A DNA stretch of 64,000 nucleotides, taken from positions 1 through 64,000 of the forward strand of contig NZ_AGQV01000007.1 of the NCBI RefSeq assembly GCF_000234355.1, given 5' to 3'. Made by a program: the position numbers and the translations under genes. The notes under the pieces are model-generated. The model made no database searches. It had not been told where the DNA came from and saw nothing but the letters and a program-made list of their open reading frames with translations. This DNA comes from Gluconobacter morbifer G707. Its GTDB lineage: Bacteria; Pseudomonadota; Alphaproteobacteria; Acetobacterales; Acetobacteraceae. Shown here one piece after another: positions 1 through 6,786 of this stretch (within the stretch, counting starts at the first letter, position 1; each line of letters starts with the position of its first letter).

Positions 1-15
1 TTTTTTCTCCGCCCC

Positions 16-831
16 TCAGAAATCCGGCCAGTTCGGCGCCAGATGTTCCCCCATTCTCAAAGGCGCCACCCGGACAGCCAGACCAGTGGAGTCATCCGTT
101 TCAACCATCAATCCGCACACCGTTGCCTCACCTTCCGCAGGCTGGGGACGTTCCCCAGGTATTTTCCGAACCAGACGATGAAGCGAGGCCGCCTTCCCCA
201 TCCCGATAACGCTGTCATAATTTCCGCACATGCCGGCATCCGTCTGATAAGCCGTCCCTCCTGGCAAAATCCGGTGATCTGCTGTCGGTACATGCGTATG
301 CGTTCCAACGACCAGTGAAACGCGACCGTCAAAAAATGCGCCCATCCCCATTTTCTCGCTCGTTGCTTCGGCGTGAACATCCAGAACGATGGCATGAACC
401 GTCACACCCAGACGATGACGGGCGAGCAGTTCTCCAACTGTGCGGAAAGGATCATCCAGCGGGTCCATGAAAATCCGCCCCATCACGTTGATGACGAGCG
501 CCCGGCGATCCCTCTCAAGCTCGACAATATAACTCCCCTGCCCCGGCGTTCCGGCAGGATAGTTGATAGGCCGCACGATACGGGGAGTCTGATTGATATG
601 GCTGATCATATCCCGCCGGTCCCAGGCATGGTTTCCCAGCGTGATGACATCCACACCCGCATTGAGCAGATTTTTCGCTATGTCAGGTGAAAGCCCATAA
701 CCATGGGAAGCGTTTTCCCCGTTGACCACCACCAGATCCAAGGCAAGTTTCTGCCGCCAGCCTGGCAGATTCCGGATAATCGCCTCCCGACCACTTCGCC
801 CTATAACATCCCCCAGAAACAGTAATCTCAA
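16..831 (-). CDS. YmdB-type metallophosphoesterase (TIGR00282 family)
   Basis: 271-residue calcineurin-like phosphoesterase of the YmdB family, whose characterised members hydrolyse 2',3'-cyclic nucleotides in the cytoplasm. Metal-ligand motifs are in the expected order: GDVIG at residues 7-11, NGEN at 37-40, GNHAWD at 66-71 and GTHTHV at 175-180. The length is normal for the family. It is the last gene of the minus-strand series zapA-6S RNA-fau and begins 3 bases after the fau stop, so co-transcription is likely. The family assignment is secure from motifs; the physiological substrate is inferred. Confidence 0.9.
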   Translation of the reverse strand: MRLLFLGDVIGRSGREAIIRNLPGWRQKLALDLVVVNGENASHGYGLSPDIAKNLLNAGVDVITLGNHAWDRRDMISHINQTPRIVRPINYPAGTPGQGSYIVELERDRRALVINVMGRIFMDPLDDPFRTVGELLARHRLGVTVHAIVLDVHAEATSEKMGMGAFFDGRVSLVVGTHTHVPTADHRILPGGTAYQTDAGMCGNYDSVIGMGKAASLHRLVRKIPGERPQPAEGEATVCGLMVETDDSTGLAVRVAPLRMGEHLAPNWPDF

Positions 832-834
832 CAG

Positions 835-1416
835 TCAGTCTTTCATTTTTTCGTGTTTTATACGTATGGTTTCCTGCTCGGTAACAATAACCGATAATGG
901 AACATCATAAGAACCAACAGGAATTTCTTTCACTTCCTGACCTGAATATCCAAACCCGATTGCCGGAACATGCAGTTGCGCCAGTGTGCGGTCATAATAG
1001 CCACCGCCATATCCCAGCCGGAACCCCTGACGATCAAATGCCAGAAACGGAACCAGAACAAGATCCGGCTTTATCAGCCCACCATCCGGATACTGCGTTC
1101 CAAAGCGCCCCTCAAACAGGATGGTCTCCGGGGTCCATTGCCTGAAAATCAGCGGATTGCCACGCGGAGGCGTTTCCGGAAGCGCGACCTGCCGTCCCGA
1201 AGCATGAAGCCGATGGCAGAATGGCCGCAGATCCACCTCTCCGGGCAGAGGCCAGACCGCGGCAATAACCTGATATTTTGTCTGAAGAACAGCATCCAGA
1301 AGCCGACCGCTCAGCCGCTCCTGCTCGTCAGGCGTCAGCCTGTGACGCTCCTGTGCGAAACGTCGCCGGAGGTCTTTTTTCTGCTGATCGAGAGGGGAAA
1401 TCTGTGGAGCCGCCAA
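835..1416 (-). CDS. fau: 5-formyltetrahydrofolate cyclo-ligase
   Basis: 193-residue enzyme converting 5-formyltetrahydrofolate to 5,10-methenyltetrahydrofolate with ATP. The diagnostic glycine-rich GYGGGYYDR motif lies at about residues 134-142 and the basic N-terminus (KKDLRRRF) is typical. The frame has no ATG near the N-terminus, so TTG at 1416 is the most upstream sensible start. The only purine-rich site (GGAGGG) lies about 20 bases upstream, inside the 6S RNA 3' end, so the true start is uncertain by a few codons. Position downstream of 6S RNA and zapA is the classical proteobacterial order (ygfA in E. coli). Confidence 0.92.
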   Translation of the reverse strand: MAAPQISPLDQQKKDLRRRFAQERHRLTPDEQERLSGRLLDAVLQTKYQVIAAVWPLPGEVDLRPFCHRLHASGRQVALPETPPRGNPLIFRQWTPETILFEGRFGTQYPDGGLIKPDLVLVPFLAFDRQGFRLGYGGGYYDRTLAQLHVPAIGFGYSGQEVKEIPVGSYDVPLSVIVTEQETIRIKHEKMKD

Positions 1417-1429
1417 AGCCGTTGGTCTT

Positions 1430-1590
1430 TTCAGCCCTCCTAGACCTGCAAGTGCAGGTGGGCACCGGTTAACGTGACCAGGGCCACGACAGAGCCAGTT
1501 CCCTTAGGAATGCTTATCGGCCCGGGGGGTGATTTGCCTGACGCACCAGGCAGCTCCGACCTTCAATATGAGCCTGGACACCGTAATCTT
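1430..1590 (-). ncRNA. ssrS: 6S RNA (alphaproteobacterial type)
   Basis: The gap between zapA and fau holds a conserved minus-strand sequence that I recognise as alphaproteobacterial 6S RNA, the RNA-polymerase sigma-70 mimic. Visible pieces, in transcript order, are a TGCCTG/CAGGCA hairpin, a GGGCCGATAAGC segment, the TAAGGGAACTGGCTCTG central-bubble region, the GGCCCTGGTCACGTTAACC and GGTGCCCACC arm, and an ACCTGCA/TGCAGGT hairpin near the 3' end. The location between zapA and the 5-formyl-THF cyclo-ligase gene is the known synteny. Exact ends are not determined; a closing GGTC/GACC pair suggests about 1415-1595 at most. Confidence 0.85.
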
Positions 1591-1609
1591 CAATAATTCC
1601 TTTGACGGA

Positions 1610-1954
1610 TCACTCACTTCTTTCCAGATCGCCGGCCAGAGCCTCCACCCGTTCTGTCAGGGAGGCCAGACGCTTCTGGCGCAGGGCATCCGCCCGGATG
1701 AGCGCTTTGGCCTGTTCCACCGTCTGGGTCATATCGTCCGGAAGAGGCCGCTTCCGCAGTTCGTAAATCTCATCGGCCATCAGCAGGGCCGCCATCATCA
1801 GCGTTTTGGACTCACTGGCCGTCCCGCCCAGACTGCGTGCCCGGTGAATCCAGCCTTCAACCTGCCGCACCATGGCATGAAGATGGGCTTCTTCCCCATC
1901 CTGGCAGCCAACATTGTAGACATATCCGTTCAGGCGGATGGAAACCTGTGCCAT
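1610..1954 (-). CDS. zapA: Cell division protein ZapA
   Basis: 114-residue ZapA, the FtsZ-ring stabiliser. The N-terminal globular part carries the typical VSIRLNGYVYNVGCQDGEE start of this family; the second half is a long charged helix expected to form the tetrameric coiled coil. A strong GGGGGAGGG ribosome site precedes the ATG, overlapping the end of the preceding coiled-coil gene, which stops 3 bases upstream. 6S RNA follows directly. Confidence 0.92.
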   Translation of the reverse strand: MAQVSIRLNGYVYNVGCQDGEEAHLHAMVRQVEGWIHRARSLGGTASESKTLMMAALLMADEIYELRKRPLPDDMTQTVEQAKALIRADALRQKRLASLTERVEALAGDLERSE

Positions 1955-1956
1955 GT

Positions 1957-2223
1957 CTAGCCCTCCCCCCGTTCCAGAATGCCCCTGATCCTGACACAGA
2001 GCGCATCGATATTGCCCGCGACCGCTTCAAGGTCAGGTCCGGACCGCAAAGCGTCTTCAAGCCGCTGCCGGGCACGCTCCTGCCGGTCCGCAGCAGCCGT
2101 AACACGTGTTATCGCTTCCTCAAGACGGTCAAGCGTCCTATCGTCCTGAAGAGATCCTGTCTGCCCTGTCAAAGCCGCGCTCTTCCCGTTCATGCATTTT
2201 TCAGGCCATTCAATGCCCGACAT
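1957..2223 (-). CDS. Small coiled-coil protein upstream of zapA (DUF4164-like)
   Basis: 88-residue hydrophilic protein, predicted mostly helical with heptad-like runs (DRLEEAITRVTAAADRQERARQRLEDAL). No catalytic motif. Small coiled-coil genes of this kind commonly sit just before zapA in alphaproteobacteria, so a role with the divisome is plausible but unproven. A GGAAG site lies 6 bases before the ATG at 2223; an alternative ATG is at 2193. The 5' end overlaps the divergent gene that starts near 2213. Confidence 0.7.
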   Translation of the reverse strand: MSGIEWPEKCMNGKSAALTGQTGSLQDDRTLDRLEEAITRVTAAADRQERARQRLEDALRSGPDLEAVAGNIDALCVRIRGILERGEG

Positions 2224-2659
2224 GTGTCTTCCGTTTCAGTCTTCTCAGGAAAGCCCTGTTCCTTCCACAACGTCAAGCATCTCTCCGTTTCAGGACTGGC
2301 CTGTCTATGACATTTCCTCATGTCAGGACATGCACCTTCTGACTGCCGCCGCTTCATGCGGAAACTGGCTTGCACTTTCTCCCGCCGGCGCAGGCAACAG
2401 TGTGGGAATTCCCTGGTGGATCGCCGTCACGGGCTCACGTTCCGGATTGTCCATTCTGGATTGCGGCGCCTCGCCCGCCATTGCACGCAACGCCCTTGAG
2501 GCCGGAATCGGATGGGTCGTCTGCCGGGGCGCCCAGGCACAGATCAGAGCCCTGCAAACCGTTCCCGCCTACAGGGAACGCATTCTTCCCTGCCCTCCGC
2601 CCTCACGTCCTGTTTCCTTCTGGCGCCTGAACGGCCAATCTGCGAAACTTGCGCCATGA
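2213..2659 (+). CDS. Hypothetical protein coupled to the thiamine-phosphate-synthase-like gene
   Basis: About 148 residues, function not recognised. The central part reads like a compact alpha/beta domain (NWLALSPAGAGN, GIPWWIAVTG, LSILDCGASPAIARNALEAGIGWVVC). Its TGA stop overlaps the ATG of the next gene as ATGA, which is good evidence that it is translated and coupled. In-frame ATGs exist at 2192, 2213 and 2222; 2213 is chosen because a CAGG lies 7 bases upstream. The start overlaps the divergent coiled-coil gene. I recall similar short proteins in this context in other Acetobacteraceae, but cannot name a family. Confidence 0.65.
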   Translation: MPDMCLPFQSSQESPVPSTTSSISPFQDWPVYDISSCQDMHLLTAAASCGNWLALSPAGAGNSVGIPWWIAVTGSRSGLSILDCGASPAIARNALEAGIGWVVCRGAQAQIRALQTVPAYRERILPCPPPSRPVSFWRLNGQSAKLAP

Positions 2660-3240
2660 CATCGACATCCTGCGATCTTTATCCCGTTCTTCCCGCCAGT
2701 TTCGATAATGACGACATGCTGGCGACCCTGCCGATCATCCTGGCGCATCCCGAAGTCACGGCGCTTCGCATTCCCGGCGATCACCGGCTGAACGAAACCG
2801 AACTCAACACATTGCTGAAATTCCTGCACGAGAGCGAAGTCGCCCTGATCGTGGATGTGGGAACAGACCTGTCCACCGCCGTCCCAGAACTGCTGGGCGA
2901 ATCCGACGGCCTGCATGCCCCGGACCCACTCCAGCTCACGGCATTACGCAAGCAGCTTGAAGGCGATATCCAGATCGGCTGCCGTTGCCAGACACGTGAT
3001 GACGCCATGAAGGCCGGAGAAACGGGCGCCGATTACGTGGCTTTCACCCCAACGGAACTGGATATCCTGCGCTGGTGGGTTTCCGTCATGGAACTGCCCG
3101 CCGTGGCCGAAGAGATCACGACACCGGAAGCCGCTGTCAGCGCCCGCAAGGCAGGCGCCGATTTCCTCGCCATTCCGCTTCTGCTTGATGACAGCGATGA
3201 AGCCCGCTTCACCGCCATCCTCGGCGCCCTAGCCGCCTGA
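2656..3240 (+). CDS. Thiamine phosphate synthase/TenI-like protein, active-site motifs degenerate
   Basis: 194-residue TIM-barrel protein resembling ThiE/TenI. The expected ThiE motifs are altered. The GxHxGQxD segment reads DGLHAPDPLQL, the S(C)H-containing segment reads CRCQTRDDA, and the PTxTK phosphate loop is absent. It is therefore doubtful that this is a working TMP synthase. The start is set at the ATG overlapping the upstream stop (ATGA); the longer reading frame upstream has no sensible start. It converges with the fasciclin gene with a 12-base overlap at the 3' ends. Family: moderate confidence; activity: unknown. Confidence 0.75.
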   Translation: MTSTSCDLYPVLPASFDNDDMLATLPIILAHPEVTALRIPGDHRLNETELNTLLKFLHESEVALIVDVGTDLSTAVPELLGESDGLHAPDPLQLTALRKQLEGDIQIGCRCQTRDDAMKAGETGADYVAFTPTELDILRWWVSVMELPAVAEEITTPEAAVSARKAGADFLAIPLLLDDSDEARFTAILGALAA

Positions 3241-4017
3241 ATGTTGGTAGCTGGGATGATATCCCGGCGCCTTCCCGACCGGCAGTAGTGCGCCCTGCGT
3301 GAAATACAGGACACCGTTGGACTGTGGAAAGGACTGTCCCCAGAGCCGGTTGGTCTGACCGACCTGATTGCTCAGGAGCAGTTCTCCCGTTCCAGACGCC
3401 GCACTGACCGTCAGAATATCACCATACAGCGTTATAAGCCTGACCGGCTGCCCATGCTGGCGGCTGATTTTCCGCCAGAGACGGGCTTCGTCCCATTTCC
3501 CGAAGGCAATGGTGTAGCCCAGAATATGGGTCAGCTGCTCACGATAGGCCGGCGCCATCAGACCGCCATGCCACTTGGCCGCCATCTGCTCCATCGCAGC
3601 ATTGGGGATGGCAAAGACCGTATAAGGCCCCGGACCCGAGATCCACGGGATCAGACCGGTTGCACGGATCGCCACGAGATAGTCGGTCAGTTCCTGCGAA
3701 GCGGCAATATTCTCGTCCAGCGGACGATCATCATAGGATGGAGAAGGCGGCGCGTGATAGGCAAGAACACTGTTCGGAGCGCCATCCTTCGGCGGCACAT
3801 ACGATTTGGACAGCGTGGAAGGCATGAAAGCCATCTTCGTGCTGCTCGGCGTCTCGAAACTGTCCTGATAGTTGTGGGACCAGTGCGTATCATGCAGGTC
3901 ATTCGGCTCATGACAGGCTGAAAGACTCAGTCCCAGCGCCAGTCCGCTTCCCAGTTTCAGGACGGTTTTCAGGTCAGGAGCCCTGAAGGAAAGGGGAAAG
4001 ACGAATCGCTCATGCAT
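3229..4017 (-). CDS. Fasciclin-domain lipoprotein
   Basis: About 262 residues from the ATG at 4017 (other in-frame starts at 4032 and 4080). A hydrophobic signal segment ends in the lipobox LSAC, so it is expected to be a periplasmic or outer-membrane lipoprotein. The C-terminal half is a fasciclin (FAS1) domain: LTDYLVAIRATGLIPWISGPGPYTVFAIPN is the usual first block (given here only as a landmark) and SNGVLYFTQGALLP the last. FAS1 domains mediate adhesion or matrix contacts; the partner here is unknown. It lies just downstream of another lipoprotein gene on the same strand. Confidence 0.8.
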   Translation of the reverse strand: MHERFVFPLSFRAPDLKTVLKLGSGLALGLSLSACHEPNDLHDTHWSHNYQDSFETPSSTKMAFMPSTLSKSYVPPKDGAPNSVLAYHAPPSPSYDDRPLDENIAASQELTDYLVAIRATGLIPWISGPGPYTVFAIPNAAMEQMAAKWHGGLMAPAYREQLTHILGYTIAFGKWDEARLWRKISRQHGQPVRLITLYGDILTVSAASGTGELLLSNQVGQTNRLWGQSFPQSNGVLYFTQGALLPVGKAPGYHPSYQHSGG

Positions 4018-4073
4018 GCCTGGTTTTACCATCCTGTGAAACGGAAGGCAGAGCATAGAGCAAGTCAGGTCTT

Positions 4074-4499
4074 TCAGCACCCGTCTCCGCGCATGGTCCA
4101 GCCCACGACATGTCCGCTGACAAGTTCAAACGTCGTCTGGCAGGTCGTGTTGTAATAGGAGGGCGGAAAGCCGCCCCAGTCGCCACCCCAGCCGCCCCAG
4201 CCGGGACCACCCCAGCCCCAGCCACCGCCCCAGCCTCCCCAGCCACCCCCCCAACCGCCTCCCCAGCCACCCATGGTGCCAGGAGAGTACTGGGTTTCAT
4301 TGTCGATATAGGCGAGGAAAGAATGACCGGCCGCGTCATAGCTGCGGGTCGGCACACCGAACTGACGCACGACATCCACTTCACTTTTCCCAACCATCGA
4401 GTCGAGAACTTTCCGCTGCTGGAGGGTCGGGACATCACAGGCTGACAGTGTCAGGAGCGCCGCAACCGAAAGCAGTCTGAATGTGGTTTTCATGGTCAT
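4074..4499 (-). CDS. Lipoprotein with Gly/Trp repeat tract
   Basis: 141-residue secreted protein. The start is the ATG at 4499, supported by GGAG 8 bases upstream. The signal peptide ends in LSAC, a lipobox. Residues about 22-60 look like an SmpA/BamE-type motif (VGKSEVDVVRQFGVPT). The middle is a low-complexity run of GGWGGGWGG units (roughly 4181-4275 in DNA). Two cysteines near the C-terminus may form a disulfide. Function unknown. The repeat encodes a flexible aromatic tract and could vary in length between strains. Confidence 0.75.
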   Translation of the reverse strand: MTMKTTFRLLSVAALLTLSACDVPTLQQRKVLDSMVGKSEVDVVRQFGVPTRSYDAAGHSFLAYIDNETQYSPGTMGGWGGGWGGGWGGWGGGWGWGGPGWGGWGGDWGGFPPSYYNTTCQTTFELVSGHVVGWTMRGDGC

Positions 4500-4600
4500 G
4501 GTCGGCTCCAGTACTGGAAAAGGCATGTTTCTTTTGCGTCACGTTCTAGCGTTTTAGAAGCAAAGGAAAGATTAAAAACTCTTCCAGGTTTCAGAAAAGG

Positions 4601-5587
4601 TCACAATGACCACAAAATGTCACGGATCGCCGGAGCCGCCGTTGCCAGCATGACCAGCCGGTCGAAACCCAGCGCAATTCCGGAACAGGGCGGCAGCTCC
4701 GCCAGTGCGGACAGGAACGCCTCATCCAGCGGCCAGTCCTGATCCGGCGCAATCTGAAGACGCCGGCTCCGATCAGCCTCGAACCGCTGACGCTGTTCAA
4801 CAGGGTCCGTCAGTTCCTCGAAAGCATTCGCCAGTTCAATCCCGCCGAGATACAGCTCGAACCGCAGCGCCACCCGCCCGTCCCGCGGATCACGCCGCGC
4901 CAGAGCAGCCTGTTCCGCCGGCCAGTGCGTCAGGAAAGTCGGACGTTCCCGCCCGATAACAGGCTCCACCCGCTCAAGAAGAAGCCGGAAAAACAGGTCC
5001 TCCCAGTTCTCCCCCTCACGCAGTACGGCCCCGGCCTGCCGCGCCAGAGCCTCCGCGTCTCCCGCCGTTCCCAGAAGATCAGCCCCGACATACCGCATGA
5101 AAGCTTCGGCCATGGTGAGACGTTCGAACGGACCGGCAAGACTGATGACGTCTCCGTTCCGATGAATGTCCGTCGGCAGGAGAGCGCGAACAAAATCCTC
5201 CGTTTCATCCATGAGCGAGGACAGGTCAGCCCCCGGCCGGTACCATTCCAGCATCGTGAACTCCGGGGCATGCGTCCAGCTCGCCTCCCCGTTCCGCCAG
5301 ACCCGCGCCAGCTGGAAAACAGGGAGCTTCGTGACAGCCACAATGCGTTTCATCGCGAATTCAGGGCTGGTATGCAGGAAACGCGCCTCCCGGCTGCCGT
5401 CCGGCCGCTCGAGCTCCGTCCGGAAGCAGCGCAGATGGACTTCCTCCCCGGGAACCGGCACCGCATAAGGCGTCTCCACTTCCAGATATCCGCGCTCTTC
5501 AAAGAAACGACGCGCCATCTGCGTCATTTTCACCCTCTGCCGCAGAAGGGGCAGACGATCGGCAATACGGTCAGGATCAGCAGGCAT
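4601..5587 (-). CDS. epmA: Elongation factor P-(R)-beta-lysine ligase
   Basis: 328-residue class II lysyl-tRNA-synthetase paralogue lacking the N-terminal anticodon-binding domain, the hallmark of EpmA (PoxA/GenX/YjeA). Class II motifs are visible: motif 2 (FQLARVWRNGE) and motif 3 (GIALGFDRLVML near the C-terminus). The enzyme activates (R)-beta-lysine and attaches it to a lysine of EF-P. The gene is divergent from epmB across about 52 bases, and efp lies about 4 kb away, so the whole pathway is local. Confidence 0.93.
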   Translation of the reverse strand: MPADPDRIADRLPLLRQRVKMTQMARRFFEERGYLEVETPYAVPVPGEEVHLRCFRTELERPDGSREARFLHTSPEFAMKRIVAVTKLPVFQLARVWRNGEASWTHAPEFTMLEWYRPGADLSSLMDETEDFVRALLPTDIHRNGDVISLAGPFERLTMAEAFMRYVGADLLGTAGDAEALARQAGAVLREGENWEDLFFRLLLERVEPVIGRERPTFLTHWPAEQAALARRDPRDGRVALRFELYLGGIELANAFEELTDPVEQRQRFEADRSRRLQIAPDQDWPLDEAFLSALAELPPCSGIALGFDRLVMLATAAPAIRDILWSL

Positions 5588-5639
5588 GAGCGATCGGTTC
5601 CTGTTGCAAGAGACGGAAAGACAGCGTTAGAGCCAACAG

Positions 5640-6686
5640 ATGCACGATATGGTCAAGACATCCAGCAGACGCCGCGTCCTGCGCACGCCTTCAGACCTGA
5701 TCCAGGCCGGACTGGCCACGGAAGCGGACCGCCCCGCGCTGGAAGACGTGGCAAAAACCTTTGCAACCGCCATCCCCCCGGCTCTGCTCTCCCTGATCGA
5801 CACACCCGATGACCCCATCGGACGTCAGGTCATTCCGGACGCCCGAGAACTGGAGACCCGGCCTTACGAACTGCTCGACCCCATCGGCGACGATGCCCTC
5901 TCGCCCATTCCCGGCATCGTCCACCGCTATGAAGACCGTGCGCTCCTCAAGCCGCTGCTGGTCTGCCCCCTTTACTGCCGGTTCTGCTTCCGGCGCGAAC
6001 ATGTAGGCCCTTCCGGCGGCCTGCTCAGCGACGCCGAACTGGAACAGGCCCTGGGATGGATCAGGGAACGCCCGGCGATCCGGGAAATCATCCTGACGGG
6101 CGGAGACCCGCTGATGCTCGCCCCACGGCGGCTGCGGCACATCGTCCAGTCTCTCTCCGCCATGCCTCATATCGAAACCATCCGCATCCATTCCCGCATT
6201 CCCGTCGCCGATCCGGTACGCCTGACCCCGGAACTGCTGGATGCCCTAGAAACGGACCGCGCCATGTGGCTCGTCATCCATGCCAACCATGCCCGGGAAA
6301 TCACCGAAGATGCCCGGAAAGCCATTCGCTCCGTTCTGGCGCGCGCCATTCCGGTCCTGTCGCAATCCGTCCTGCTCCGCGGCGTCAACGACACGGAAGC
6401 CGCGCTGGAAGCCCTGCTCCGGGCCCTCGTGACGGCCCGGGTCAAACCCTATTACCTGCATCATCTGGATGCCGCGGCAGGAACAGGCCATTTCCATGTC
6501 CCGGTGGAGGAAGGCCGGAAACTTCTGGCCTCTCTCCGCGGACGGGTGACCGGCCTGGCCTGGCCCACCTATGTCATCGACATCCCCGGCGGAAAGGGAA
6601 AGGTTCCGGTCGGACCGGATTACCTGCTCCCTGACGACAAGGGCGCCGTTCGCGCTCCGGACGGAACAGTCTGTACTTTCACCTGA
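5640..6686 (+). CDS. epmB: EF-P beta-lysylation protein, KamA-type radical SAM aminomutase
   Basis: 348-residue radical SAM protein of the lysine 2,3-aminomutase family. The CxxxCxxC cluster is C109-C113-C116, followed by RREH. A GGDPL motif near residue 157 is the usual SAM-contact segment. It lacks the long extensions of fermentative KamA, matching EpmB, which makes (R)-beta-lysine for EpmA. The start is the ATG at 5640 or the ATG 9 bases further in. It is divergently transcribed from epmA, probably from promoters in the short shared gap. Confidence 0.9.
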   Translation: MHDMVKTSSRRRVLRTPSDLIQAGLATEADRPALEDVAKTFATAIPPALLSLIDTPDDPIGRQVIPDARELETRPYELLDPIGDDALSPIPGIVHRYEDRALLKPLLVCPLYCRFCFRREHVGPSGGLLSDAELEQALGWIRERPAIREIILTGGDPLMLAPRRLRHIVQSLSAMPHIETIRIHSRIPVADPVRLTPELLDALETDRAMWLVIHANHAREITEDARKAIRSVLARAIPVLSQSVLLRGVNDTEAALEALLRALVTARVKPYYLHHLDAAAGTGHFHVPVEEGRKLLASLRGRVTGLAWPTYVIDIPGGKGKVPVGPDYLLPDDKGAVRAPDGTVCTFT

Positions 6687-6786
6687 CGAAAAATCCTGCA
6701 TATGACCCGGGACCCTGTCGCGCTCGTCGCTTCCTGACCTTTCTGCTACAGACTCCCCTGACCCGCCCCGGCGAGGAGACGCGAAG

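Noticed and set aside
4181-4275. CRISPR-like repeats
   Set aside because: The short tandem units encode Gly-Trp repeats in frame within a lipoprotein; there are no spacers.
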